From: Gymnorhina tibicen
Lineage: Eukaryota > Chordata > Aves > Passeriformes > Artamidae
Direction of reading: 5' to 3'
Length of the DNA: 64,000 nucleotides
Assembly: GCA_013399875.1 (NCBI GenBank)
Contig: VXAZ01005703.1
Location: 1-64,000 of the forward strand
Position numbers and translations under genes: made by a program
In this document: one piece after another, positions 36,063 to 48,300 of the stretch
Layout of the letters: every line of letters begins with the position of its first letter
Numbering within the stretch: the stretch's first letter is position 1
The notes under the pieces: generated by a model
The model's database searches: none
What the model was told of the DNA's origin: nothing
The model's input: the letters and a program-made list of their open reading frames with translations, nothing else

Positions 36063-39000
36063 CGGGAGAGGGCAGAGTCTGCACATGCCCAGTTTGAAGC
36101 TTGTTCCATCCTGATTCCAGCTTCACTTTAATGACAGTATAAAACTGATACTCACTTAAAAGTGCTGTTATCTGTTTCTTGCCTTTGACCAATTTATGTC
36201 TGAATTTTAATGCTATTTCCACACTATCTCTGTATGAAGACAAAGAAGTTAAAAGGCAGAGTTCACTCTCTTGTCTTAAATACTGGACCTTACAATTCTT
36301 CTTCACTGTATTGGTGAATTAGTTTTTTGTAGTCTGCTTTTAAAGAAGATGCATGTGTACAGTTTTGCTGAAATTGTCAGAACTCAAATAGATTCTGATA
36401 TTTAACAGTGTGCTTGCGTGAACTTCTGTCTTGTAGAATTTAGGTCATGGTTGTTTGTTGGTCCATTTCTAAAAATAAACAAAACATACGGATAAAACCT
36501 GCTCTTTAGTTTTCTTTTAGTACTCTTTTAGTTTCCTCTTCTGCTCTTTAGTAAAAAACAAAACAAAACAAAACAAACCCCACACAAATGCCTTAGGCAG
36601 AAAACAGCAAATATCCACCTGTTTCAGGAGTTGCCTGCTTTCTTTTCAGTTGTGTTTAGGTAAAGTACACATGAACAGATCCTTATTCACACATATCTGG
36701 CTTTACATTCCACTGTGCAAAGAGAGATTAATTGCTATATTCCCAGTTGAAGGCCCATTACTGTTGTAAAGTGAAGTTTAATTGCAACAGAGAATTAGGC
36801 ACAGTGTGTGAAAAAGCTCTTCTAGCAGATACTGCAGCCTGAGTATCACAGAATTTAGGCCTTCCACCCACTGTCAAAATGACCCTGATGCAAGCTATTA
36901 GCTTCACTGCAGTTGGTATTAAAAATAGATGGTGTGAACTGTTCCTGGAAAGCCTCTGTGAGAAGGTTGTGTTAGTAATGGTGGGAACTGCATTCCCCCA
37001 GCTCTGCACACATACCTTTCCTGCACACACATAAACTGAAGAATTGCATTTCTTTGCATGAATGGGAGCTGTGCCTCTAATGGAAGGCACTCACCTATAG
37101 TGTTGCAGTTTCCCTTGATAGTCATTTAAGGAGGGAAGCCATCCTTGTTGTCACCAGGCCACTGAACATTAACCAGCAGAGATGCTTCTTAGGCTCTACA
37201 GGCTCTCAAGCTGTGACACCCTAAGAATAGTTATTAGCAGGCCCATTACAAAAGGCAGAGAGATTTCACCGAATGTCCCTGCCCTGCAGTGTTGGTAGAC
37301 ACAACCAAGCCAGATTTAAACCAGCTGTGGCAGAACTGCACCCAGAGGTGGCTGATCAACTGACAAGTTTGACCTTTGCCAGTGTCTGAGATTCTATGGT
37401 CACTTTTTAGAGTGTGCTCTTCCCTTCTTCTCTCTGTGTGACATCAGACACATGAATATCAGGCCAATGGTGGATGTGACATTAATAGTACGAACTTCAA
37501 AAGACATTGATGTGAACTCCAAATCCACCCCCCTGTACATACACACAGTGCTTGCACTGTAAGGATGCTGCAGCAAACAATAGCGTTGGACATTTTGCAG
37601 GACAGGACCTTTTTGGAAGATAATTTTGCATTTTACTACTAAATAGTCAGGAGATGTCATTATGGAAAGCCACAATGTGAAACTGGCAAAGGCTCGTACT
37701 ATCTTCAAATGAAGCTTATCAAGGGAGTAGAGCAGAAAGCACAGAAATGATTGACGTGCAGAGGAATGAGACAGTGGGAGGTCTCCCATGTGTGAACTCT
37801 GCTCAAAGGAATTGCTTACAGTTACATCCTGATCTTGTCAAACTGATAAGACAAAGTTTGAGACACAGAGTCTTCAAGACAAGCATAAATACTAGATCAG
37901 ATGTGATCTTTGACTTGACATTCTCATTTTCTTTGCTTAGATCCTCTTAGTTTTCTGCTTTATGTCTTAGTTTTGGACAATGCCAACACTCAATCTTTTT
38001 ACATACAGCTTGTACATAAAGTTTTCCTTTTCGCTGGGTCACAGATGACATTTTTCTTCCTTCTTATTTCCTCTCATCTTAACAACAAGTCAATGGACTG
38101 AAAATATTTCATTTCCAGTTAGCCTGGAAGCATCGACTTCTTTGGCATGTTTAGGGGAGCCCGTAATATGTTTGGCAGAGTAATCAAATCATGGAATAAA
38201 TATAATTTTTTATAAGTAAATTAGACAGTATAGAAGCTGTCTTCTTGCTTCATTAGATTTGGTGTTAATGTACATGCCTTTGCAGAGAGATTACTTTGAT
38301 TAGCTCAGCAGTTCCTGAGAGTGTATTATGAAAGAATATGCAGTGTAAAGGAGAGAAAGGAAGTTTTCCCACTGGGAAGCAGATGCTAGTCCAAACAGGG
38401 CTACTCACTTGGTATCCTTCCTTAGCCTTAGGACTCGGCTTCTGTGAATGCTAGGCACTTGCAAGCTAGGGAAATTATTTCTGAAAATTGGACCGTGACC
38501 TCAGATTCATGGCAAGTGGAGATGTTCTCACGTGATGGTAGTTGTGTGATCCTGTATTATGGCCAATTGCTAGAGGCGATTCAGCTGCCCTGTTTTATGT
38601 GCAATGACGCAGCTTCCATGGAAGAAGAGGAATCATCCTAGAATGGTACTAGGTGTGAAGTATGAGACATCTCATTCTCTGTCCCTAGGGCTTGGGGAGT
38701 CAGACAAAGACACACAGCAAATCATTCACAAAACTTTTTCTCTCAGGTTTGCTTTGCTTTATATGCAGTGTTAAACGAGAGAGAACAGTTCTAAGTATTC
38801 TACTGAGCGATAATTGTTTTTCTTTATAGTTAAGGCTATTTCACCTGAAGTTATCAAAACATTAGACTTGTGGATCTGGAGGGAAACATGGCCTCTCTCT
38901 CTCTCTGTCCCTTGTTTATTCTCTACCAAAAGCTTACCTCAGTTGTATTCCTAGGAAGCCTAATGGAGAAAACATATCAGTTTATGACCCAGGTACTTTC

Positions 39001-39199
39001 CAAAGGCACCAGCTCATCCTAAAGCTTTCAAACATTTCTGCCACAGGTTTTGTGTGTGAAACATGCAGGAAGTTCACCTGGCTTAAGGCCCAGGTCTGAA
39101 CTGCCCTCCAGTCACTTCTAGAACAAAGAAAACCTGCCGAGCATTAATCTCTCAGGATTCTGTCACATTGAACTATGGTGAGAGCAGCCTTCCCACCTT
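36063..39199. other. Region upstream of OPN4, no gene seen
   Basis: This is AT-rich sequence with a (AAAAC)n tract at 36553-36580 and a (CT)n run near 38895-38912. The longest open frame (129 codons, minus strand, 37789-37400) has no recognisable family. OPN4 control elements may lie here, but I cannot pick them out. Confidence 0.5.
36553..36580. repeat. (AAAAC)n simple repeat
   Basis: About five AAAAC units follow a short A run, before CCCCACAC. Its composition is like that of the tract at 10151-10240. Confidence 0.85.
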
Positions 39200-39800
39200 G
39201 AGAGTCCTGCCTTCGGCTGGATGCCAGCTGCCCACCAAGCTACTCCATCCCTCCCCTCCTCAGCAGGATGAGGGGGAGAAGGAGAAAACAGGATGGAAAA
39301 AACCTCTGGCTCAAGATAAAGGCAGTTTAATAAAACAAAAGCAAAGGCTGTGTGTGGAAGCAGAGGAAAAGACTTATTCTCTACTTCCCATCAGCAGGAA
39401 TTGGCCAGCCACTTCCCAGGAAGCGGGGCTTCAGTAGGCACAGCAGCTATTCCAGAAGACAAACATTGTAATAACAAATGCCCACCTCCTCCTTTCTCTT
39501 AGCTTTTATTGCAGAGCAGACATGGTATGGTATGGAATATCCCTTCGGTCAGCTGGATCAGCTGTCCTGGCTACGGCCCCTGCCAAGGTCTTGCCCACCC
39601 CCAGCCCTCAGGCAAGAGGGGAATGTTGGAGAGACGGCATTGCTGCAGTGCCAGCACTGCTCAGCCATGGCCAAAATACTGGGGTGTGAGCAGCACCTTT
39701 CTAGGCACCAACACAGCACAGCTCAGGGAGGGCTGCAATGTGGAAAATGAGCTCCAGCTCAGCCAGACCCAAGGCAACCTCATGCTGCTGATAATTTACT
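39200..39800. mobile_element. Avian ERVL-type LTR, degraded solo copy
   Basis: Several landmarks occur in the order I associate with a common bird retrovirus-like LTR: CCCACCAAGCTACTCCATC, CCCCTCCTCAGCAGGATGAG, AGATAAAGGCAGTTTAATAA, CTACTTCCCATCAGCAGG, CTCCTCCTTTCTCTTAGCTTT, TATGGTATGGAATATCCCTT, CGGTCAGCTGGATCAGCTGTC and CTGCTCAGCCATGGCC. No gag, pol or env frame is present on either side, so it looks like a solo LTR. Orientation and exact ends are uncertain. Confidence 0.75.
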
Positions 39801-42800
39801 TCTGTTCACAGTTTTTTATAAATTACAGGCAAAAATAGCAGAAAGACCAGGGACTCTGGGACCCTTCCAGGAAACTGAGAAAATTGTCTAACAGAAAAAG
39901 AGAAAGATAATGCCTGGATAAAATTTAATTAAAGCCCAAATGAGTATAAGATTTCTTTCACAATGATGGGAAAAGAACTCATTGTCCTCTTCTTTGGCTG
40001 GGAGCTGTGGGTGAAATTAGGTTTTAGCTCATCTACAGGAATACAGAGTGCACTGCAAGAACAGGTAATCTGCTGCCTACAAGATAAACAGACTGTTTTT
40101 GGGAAATGCCAGGAGAGTTAAAAGACCAGGGGCATGGTCAGCAAGGCATTAATGACTTTGAGACATCTTTACAAGGGCTCACCTGGGCTTCCTTAAATTA
40201 TCTGAAAGATCACCTAGGTTTCCAAGGCCAGCATGAGGAAAGAGGAATAGACTACTCAGAAATAGGAAAGGTAAAGTCCCATTTTTCTTTGAGTGCAGAC
40301 ACAGGTCTGGGGTTCGAGTTACCGCAAAGGAGGCATGTACAAAACAAAGTAGTAGGGTATTGTTAATAAGTTGGGTGATTTTATTTTTTTCCCCATTGTG
40401 ATGTGGGGAACGATAGTGACAATTCCTGAAAACATCTTCGGGAAGACAATTCTCAGTGCTCAAAATATGTTCCGCTTGCCCTCTAGGCATGCTAGGTAAT
40501 CCTATAAGTGATGGGATAAAGGGAAGAACTATTGATTTTTCATTTGAGTGTCCATCCATTTGGAGTATCTGCCTTTCAAAATGCAATATCGCACTGTAAA
40601 ATCTGAGTCCATAGCAGCCTTCCCTACACAGCCTCCCCTGTACAGTGTGAGCCCTGGGTCTCTGGTTTGGTATTGTTTCTCAGTGGCTGCAACATCTGAA
40701 AACATGTTTCTCTCAGAAGCATTTTTAGGGCCCTGTTTTTGTGCTGGTACCTGCAACAAATATATCTGCTTAGATATGCAGGTGAAAACTGGTTGTTCAT
40801 TTTACACAAAACTCTGGTTTCAACCATCTGTGTTCTTTTTGCCTTTTAACAGCTAAGATCTGTCAGAGGGGAGCTCTCCCACTTCTTAGCTGTTCTCAGA
40901 GAGCGTACTGCAATTTTGGCACCCCAAATAAGGCAGAGAGAGAGTTGTGTAATATATATCTTCTGTGTGCTCTATTAATCATATAAATTAAATTTAGTTC
41001 TTCATGCCTGCAGCAACTTGGCAAGGGGACAGGAGGCAAGAAGACCCTTTGTAAATAAAATTGTTAAACTGAGTACAAAGTTCTGTATGGCCTTTCATGG
41101 GAGCATACTGTTGGGACTACTCAAAAATCAATAGACAAAATAGAAAACAGTAAATCAAATCAACATGGTTTCTGCTGTGCTGTAGAAGTGAATAATTCAC
41201 CTCATGGGTTGTTCTAATTTTGTAGGGTGAACAGCAAAGGCACAAACTGTAGGGTGCAGCCAGCAAGCGCTAACACTGGGCTGGTCAGCCCTACAGCAGG
41301 AGAGGGAGAATCCCAGGGCTGGGCTAAGTACACAAGGGCCAGACCAGAAAGGATGGTTTAGAAAAGTCCCTTCAAACACAAGATTTTTTCTAATATTTAG
41401 CAAAACCAAAGTCTTTTCCACTGAGATGAAAAGATTCTATCAGTGACCTCTCCAACAATCTGAATGTAGCCCTGTAAATGGCATTAGGCTGCAACTCTAT
41501 GGCAAGGCACAATCCAGCAGCTGCTCTGCCTTAGCTCCCCCAGTTGTATTTCCAGCTTACTCTGGGGGTTTATGGCTTCACAGCCAGGTAGCTTGAAAAG
41601 GTCAGCCCACCTCTGTTCCTCTTGTCCTTCCCCACAGAATCTGAACACAAAGTAGTTCACAAAGAGCTCTCAAGACCAGCCCAGCTGGATTTGCAGTGCC
41701 TCCAAAAAAAGCCTCTTCACCCTGATTTGTGGACTGAACTCTCAGATTAATCCTTTCCTGTCTCTTATGGCTTAGCCTCTGTGCAAAGCCAACCCTTCTC
41801 CAAGGAACACTGGTTAGCCAAACTCTTTTCAAACAATTTCAGCTGGAAGCTTCCCTACTTCCAGTTCCCAAATAAGAGCTCTCACCTTCTCATCTGTGAA
41901 CTAAAGCTGATTGTGCTGGTACAGTTTAGTGCCTCCTGTAGGCAGGGAGAAATCACATTTAAAAAACAATTGAAAAGTTGCTGTATCATTGCAGAAAAAA
42001 GAATCTCCCCATCTTTCTGGCAATAATTAGATACAAAACTTAAAGAAAACTTCCCTTATTACTCTCTTCCTATTAATAAACCATATCCATCACACACAAG
42101 TCAGTGCACTGTGGCCTGAAATGTAGGGTCAAGAACATGGTGGTCTCCAGGCTGCTTTGTCCTTTTTGCTGAAAACAGGCATTATGAAAGATTTGCTTAT
42201 GCAGGGATGCAGCAGAATTGTGTGTTTCCCAGCTACGATACCACTCCAATAAAAGAAAGATTACTGACAGAGAAGGGGTGAGAAATAAAACTGCAGAGAG
42301 ATTGTCTCAAGCATTTTCCCCATACTGAAGTGCTGGCTGCCACTGGAGGTGCACACAGTGGCCAGTGGCAGACAGCAGTGCCAGGATTTGGTCAGCAGTG
42401 GCAGAGAGTTTGTACTGCTTACAGGAAGAACTACTGGTACCATTTGGTTTTTGATTGTTGGTTTTTTACTCCCATCTGCTTATGTGGTAGTTACTTCTTA
42501 AATAGAAAGAACTCAGTGACTCGAGCTTCTCATGGGAGGGGCTGCAGAAACATCTTGCTAGGTAAGACAGAGGACAGTCATGGAGACAGCCAGATCTCTG
42601 ATGAATAGGCTAAGGAAAGAGGAACAGTATGAAGTAATTAGTACCCACACAGCAATCAAAATGAAAACCCTGACATTTGAGAAATAATAGTTCATGATAA
42701 CCAGAGGGCAAACAAATTGTGGTGTCATTTGATATTAAAGAACTATCATCTTCCTCCTTAGATAATAGCACTATTGTCCACAAATGATCTGCAGAGAATA

Positions 42801-45800
42801 CATATGCTGCCCTGATGGCTATACAATTATTTCTTCTGGCACATACTGTCTTACAACATGCCTGTGAAAGAAATCCTATTTCTAGAAATACCATCAGTGG
42901 TTACGTACAGGGAAAAAAGCAAACCACAATTGTCAAGCCACTGGTGAGAGAAAACTCTGTTGCTGCACTAATAAGCAGGCGTCTTAACTCTTGGCATCTC
43001 CCAGCCATTGCAGGTGCCCTGTTTTGCTGTTCTAGACTGCACTGTGCCCACTGCTTTCGGGAATTGGGGCAGGATGAGAAGGAAGAAACAGACCACTCAC
43101 TAACATCACCAAATTTTCAAAATCTTCCATTTGAATTGTTTCTAAAAACAGCCTGAAGAGCAAGTGAAAATTAATTGCCAGAGAATATTTTAGCTGAGTC
43201 TGTACGAGACTTCAGTGTCCTACACAAAACAAAAGGGCCAGCAGTAGCCTGCACCAAATTCTGCTTCAGCTGCAACAGTGTTCAAGATTTGGGCTGGATT
43301 CTATAAGGGCCACTGAGAACAGTGACATTATGAGGAGTTTGTCCCTGCTGCAACTTGAAACTCTTCACACAAAGTCTGAAATCAAACAGACCTAATGCTT
43401 AAGCTAGAGCAGAAGGCAGTGCAGATCTACTATCAGAGCTTCTCAATGTTCAGAAGTGTAAAGCTGTATGCCTGTTTCTTTATAAACTCTTCTGCTAGGG
43501 CTGTCATCCAGCCTGTTATCACCGTGGACTCTGATTTCCCAAGTGTCCACATGAGGCCTCTAAATGAACAGATTCTTCTTTGTTTAGCTCTGCAGTGTGG
43601 TCTTTATTAATACCTACTCTGCTAAATGCCTCCTCTGAATCCTCAGTGACTTCTGTTTCAGTTGCTATGACATCCTTTCACTCCAGCCTTAATTAATGGA
43701 AAGTACAGGGCAGTTATCACAAAGTTGCAGACAGGATGCAAGTGTGCAAGTGAGACTGTGTTCAACTTAGTCTAAGCCCTTTTCATTTTGATCCTATCCT
43801 CTCCTAGCTCCTTTCTTTAACAGCTGTTGCCCTGCATGCCTTTCTTTGACAATGCTCCACCTTTCTTTTCCCTTAAATCGGATATATATTCTGCTTTTCA
43901 CTTCTAAAAGCCTTGATAGATTCTCTATCTCCAGCTTAGCTATCATCCTTCAGATGGCTCTGGCTTGCCAGCTCTCTCATCTGGTCAGCCAGTGATGCCC
44001 ATTTCCATCATTCCCTGAACACAGTTTCCACCATGCACAATTTGCTCATCTCCATGCAGTTCTGCATGCTGGTGGCAGTGGCAATAAGAGACACTGACAA
44101 TAGCTGGGTTTCAGATACACACAACCTGCTGGCCATATTGACACCACCAACCTATATTGTCTGCTTTTATCTGCCCCTTTCCTGCCAGTACACCTCCATT
44201 TCTTGTCTCCTTGTACTTGATAACAAGCTCTTTGGAGCAGAGACTTTTTATTCTATGCTGGGATCATGTTTTGACTTGCTTAACATTTCTAAGCACCAGA
44301 GTAATGCAAATGTAGTGGACTTCCATTTTCTGGTAATGCCGTGAATTCGCTTAACAAATATACTCTGCTTAATTTTTTTGGTGATGAACTTGTGAATAAT
44401 TCAGTATGACTACAAGAAAATGTCAGTGATCTGTTTTAATAAAAACGTGGACAAGTGAAAATGGTTTTCAGAGTTTAAAAAGCAAAAGAGTAAACCTCCT
44501 GAATAAATGAACATCTCAAAAGCAAACCTGTATGAAGTGATAAACACTGGCACCGATCCTCAGAAAGTCAAACTACTGTTTCTCACTTTAGTTTTATGAT
44601 TCTGCCTACTCCATTCAGAACTGGCATTCCTGCTCATGACTTGCAGATGATGCAAACCACAAAAACATAACTGGGTGATAATTTTGCTGCGCAGCAGACA
44701 AACATAGACAAACATGTCATCTCTACTTACTGTAAGAACTTTTCACTGAAATAATATCCTGAAATTCATATATGTGATTGGGAAAACTGGGCACTGCACT
44801 CTTTCTGCTCTTTCAGATGGCTACAAATGTGCTTGAAAAAAGAGAACACATTAACAACATACAGCCTTGAATATGGGCTTGAGCCCCCAAGGACACTTGA
44901 GCGATTTTGCACACCACCATAGAGTTTCCTTCTTGTACAAACTGAAAGTTAAGGATGTCACCAGTAGGGAGTGACTGACCTCCCCCTGTGTAATAAACAA
45001 GTGGATTCATGATGAGGAACATCAGATTTAGACAGGCCTCATCTCACTCCCAAGTGAAAGACTCAGCTACTTCTTTTCCTAGGGAGAAAAATTGAAGTGC
45101 TCTTTTCTAAGCAGAGTTTCAGTAATGGGACTTAAGACCACAGAACACCTCAACAAAAAATGTACATTTAGGGGCATTTCTCCCTGATAACAAAAACATT
45201 TTCTTTGTGCGTTTCTACCCCTTCTTGCAGCTTCAGTTACAAAATATAATTTAATAATTATTCGTATCCTCTTTTCCTCCCCACCAAATCAAAACTCTAT
45301 CCAGACAAAAAGTTAAGCCTTTGCCTTTAATACACATCTATTTTACTATACAAATGCATTGCTGCTGCCTTGGACTCGAGATGAAAATGCTACTTTTTTA
45401 GTGTTCATTTATAGTAACTAATTGTCAGGGAGAAGAGGTAAGCAGAAATACAGTCACTTCTGCCCTCACAAATTTAAATGAAGCTCAACACCTCCTAACC
45501 ATGCAATCAGTACAAACGCCTGCTATTATATTCCTGACTATGGACATAATTAAAAGCCCAAAAAGTCCCTTTGTTTTCAAATTCATTGACTTGTGGCACA
45601 GTTACTTTCTTGGATTTCTTTTAGAGTGAGAGAGCAGGGCTGTTTATCTTGCAGTTCAGAGAAACATCCTTGGGCAGCAATCAGAACTTGTTACCATCAT
45701 TAGACAACTGCAGAGATCTCAGTCTGCTCTGTTATATTGCAGACAGCAAGTAACAGTGATAGTAGCTGGTTACTCCATGAACTAAAAAACCTCATGGGAG

Positions 45801-48099
45801 CATTCTTAAGTTCAATACCAAAGAAACTGAAACCTATTTTCCAAGCATAAACAGTGGAGTATGAGAATGGCCATTCTGAGTCAGTCCAAAGGTGTGTCAA
45901 ATCCCACATCCAGTGACTGAAAGCAGCAAGGCAGGAAATAGTGCAAGAATATGGTGAGATTTCCCTAAAATACTCTTTCAGCCTCAAACAGCATGCAGCT
46001 CAGCAAATCTGTGCTTCTCAACCCATATTTCAGTGACCTAAATCAAACACTGATGGGGCTTTTGTGAGTTTGTAAAAGGATTCAGGATGTAGGTAGGAAT
46101 GTAGTTTCAAGTTGCCAATGTAAAAGTCTGGGAAAAGAAAGGCTGCAGTCTGAACCATGAAGTTATTTTGGTCCAAGCTAAATTGCTCTTTAGCTTGAGC
46201 ACAAGCACAGAAATCTGAAAGCTAACACAGCCTCTATCTTGGAAAGCTCTGCATAATTTAAAACAGTCATACTACAAAACCAGTTTTCAGCTCAGCTTAG
46301 CAACTTTCTTCATGATATGCAAGTGCCTTTCAAAAGAGTTACCAGAATGAACCAGCTGAGACCCAAGCTCCCTTTCCTTCCTTTCTTCTAATTATTGGAA
46401 GAGAAATTATTCCTCCTAAAATGAATTCTTGCTTCACCAGTTTTAATGAAACATTTTATTTTTTTAATATCCCAGATAGTCTTGTTAAAAGCTCAGCTTT
46501 TCAAGGTTTGATGATCAGATCTGAGATTCACATTCCAGAGAAGTGCCTGCAACTGAAGCACCCAGACTACCTGAAGATTTTGGAACATAGTTTTTATATA
46601 AGAACTAGGCCTAAGAATGGAGAGGCTGAATAGAATTAAAAATCTAACACAGCAATGCAGCATAAACAGTCACTGTGCTGGGAATTGTTTCTAATCACTG
46701 CTGTTTCTCAGGCTTTTCTTGTACTTCTGTGGTGCTTCTGAATTTCTTACCTTTGCTTATTAGGCATTACAGCAGTAAAAGACTAATCATGATTCACTGA
46801 GCACAGAAAAATAATGAAGGGGAGACTACTGAAAAACTATTTTTCATTCTCCAACTATTCCACTGGGACCAGGTTCTTAATTTTTGGTAGTCAGTAGAGT
46901 TATGGATAGATGAGAAACATCCACTCCTAGGGAGATGATTATTTTAGTCCTTTAATGATCATCTGTGCATGTGCATTTTGGAGCCCTGGTTCTGGAACTT
47001 GACTTGTATATTTACAGTGAGGTCACTTGATGTACTTTTCTGAAAGTACACATGTAGGAGTCAAAAATGCCGGTGATCTTTTGTGCAGGGTACTTATCTC
47101 ACTAAACTCTGAGGAATAATTTGCAATTTGCTTTCTTTTAATTAGAATTGTATGAGGCAGAAGATTGACACTGTTTAAATTCAGGATACGACTTATTTAT
47201 TTACCAAAAGATATAAACTGTTCAGGTTATTTAAATTAATTTTAATCTTTTTCCTTCACAGGAAGGAAAACTTTTTTAACCACCTGTCTCCAGCTGAGGA
47301 ACTTTCTGCTCCATTTCATACAGAGTGCTTCACTCTGTCTCCTTGCAGAAAAGTAATGGCTATTAGGTGACAGGTCTAACAGAAAACCACCACCCAGACA
47401 CATGAAACCAGGTACATTTAAAACTTCTGTAACTCTTCTTTTACAATCACCTGCACTAACTTTTATATGAAAGTCCCAAGTCGTAATTTACACAGGCATG
47501 TGATGCATGTGTTTCTCTCCCACAGCTGATGGAGGTGGTACATTCTCAAAACTGAGAATTAACTTGACTGACTGAATCTCGCAGACATTTGATACCCTGG
47601 TATTGAGTAAGATTTCCCCAAAATACCATTTAAGTACTTAAAAACCCCTGACTTTGAAATATGGTGTAGATTATCAGTGCTGACAGCAAAATATGAAGTC
47701 AAATTATTATAGCTGTGCAACAGAAATAGTGAGAGACTTAAAAATGAAGATGATGAGCTATACACTCTATTAAAGAGTAAAATGTTTGTAGTCTACAGGG
47801 AGATAAGCTATCAGACAGCTGTAGAACAGCATGCAGAAAACAGCCAAAGATACAAAACTTGTACTGAGCAGAGGTGCTAATGACTGAATTTTAGGTATTC
47901 AACATATAAAGTAATTCAAAAGTGCAGACTAGAGGATAGCTAGAACACATACAATGTAATAAGTTACTAGTTAAAAAGATAAAAGGAGCCAAAGTTCATA
48001 GTCTTTGAACTTAAGAGACTGGAGAGCTGGCTCTGGGTTTATGGGACTTGGTGATAAACCCAAAGTGCACTGTATTGCCCTGCATGAATCGTGAGAAGC
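39801..48099. other. Intergenic region, no gene seen
   Basis: Over 8 kb of AT-rich sequence contains short open frames only. The longest is 135 codons on the minus strand at 40586-40179, without a recognisable domain or matching neighbour exon. A possible ancient LINE remnant lies at 44200-44265. I saw no RNA gene. Confidence 0.5.
44200..44265 (+). repeat. Possible ancient L2/MIR-like remnant
   Basis: ACTTGATAACAAGCTCTTTG followed by GAGCAGAGACTTTTTATTCT resembles the 'gtaagctctttggggcagggactgtctttt' block seen in old amniote retroposons. Only one short block matches, so this is tentative. Confidence 0.25.
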
Positions 48100-48300
48100 C
48101 CAGCACCAAGTTATCCCATACGCCCGGGCACTACAGAGAACCTGGAACCTGGGAGTGGTGGGATAAGGAGCCGCTTCAATGACTGAAGATCCTGCACAGT
48201 GCCAGCAGCAGCCCGAGATCCCCGGGGAGCCGGAGCAGCCAAGGGCGGAGTCAGGCTCCGGAAGGAGAAACGCACGTGAAACACCGCCCTGGTCACATTG
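48100..48300. promoter_or_regulatory. Small isolated GC/CpG-rich patch
   Basis: About 200 bases with many CG dinucleotides (for example CGCCCGGGC, CCCCGGGGAGCCGG, GGGCGGAG, CCGGAAGG) sit in the middle of AT-rich sequence. Overlapping minus-strand frames here have no family resemblance. It could be a promoter or enhancer of an unannotated transcript, or a decayed GC-rich repeat. Confidence 0.35.

Noticed and set aside
37400..37789. 129-codon minus-strand frame upstream of OPN4
   Set aside because: No domain, no conserved motif and no neighbouring exon. Its length is within what chance gives in 64 kb.
39478..39838. Two overlapping plus-strand frames of 90-109 codons
   Set aside because: They are translations of the ERVL-like LTR, not genes.
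40179..40586. 135-codon minus-strand frame, the longest noticed outside the CpG island frames
   Set aside because: No recognisable domain or codon bias. It overlaps unrelated frames on the other strand and stands alone.
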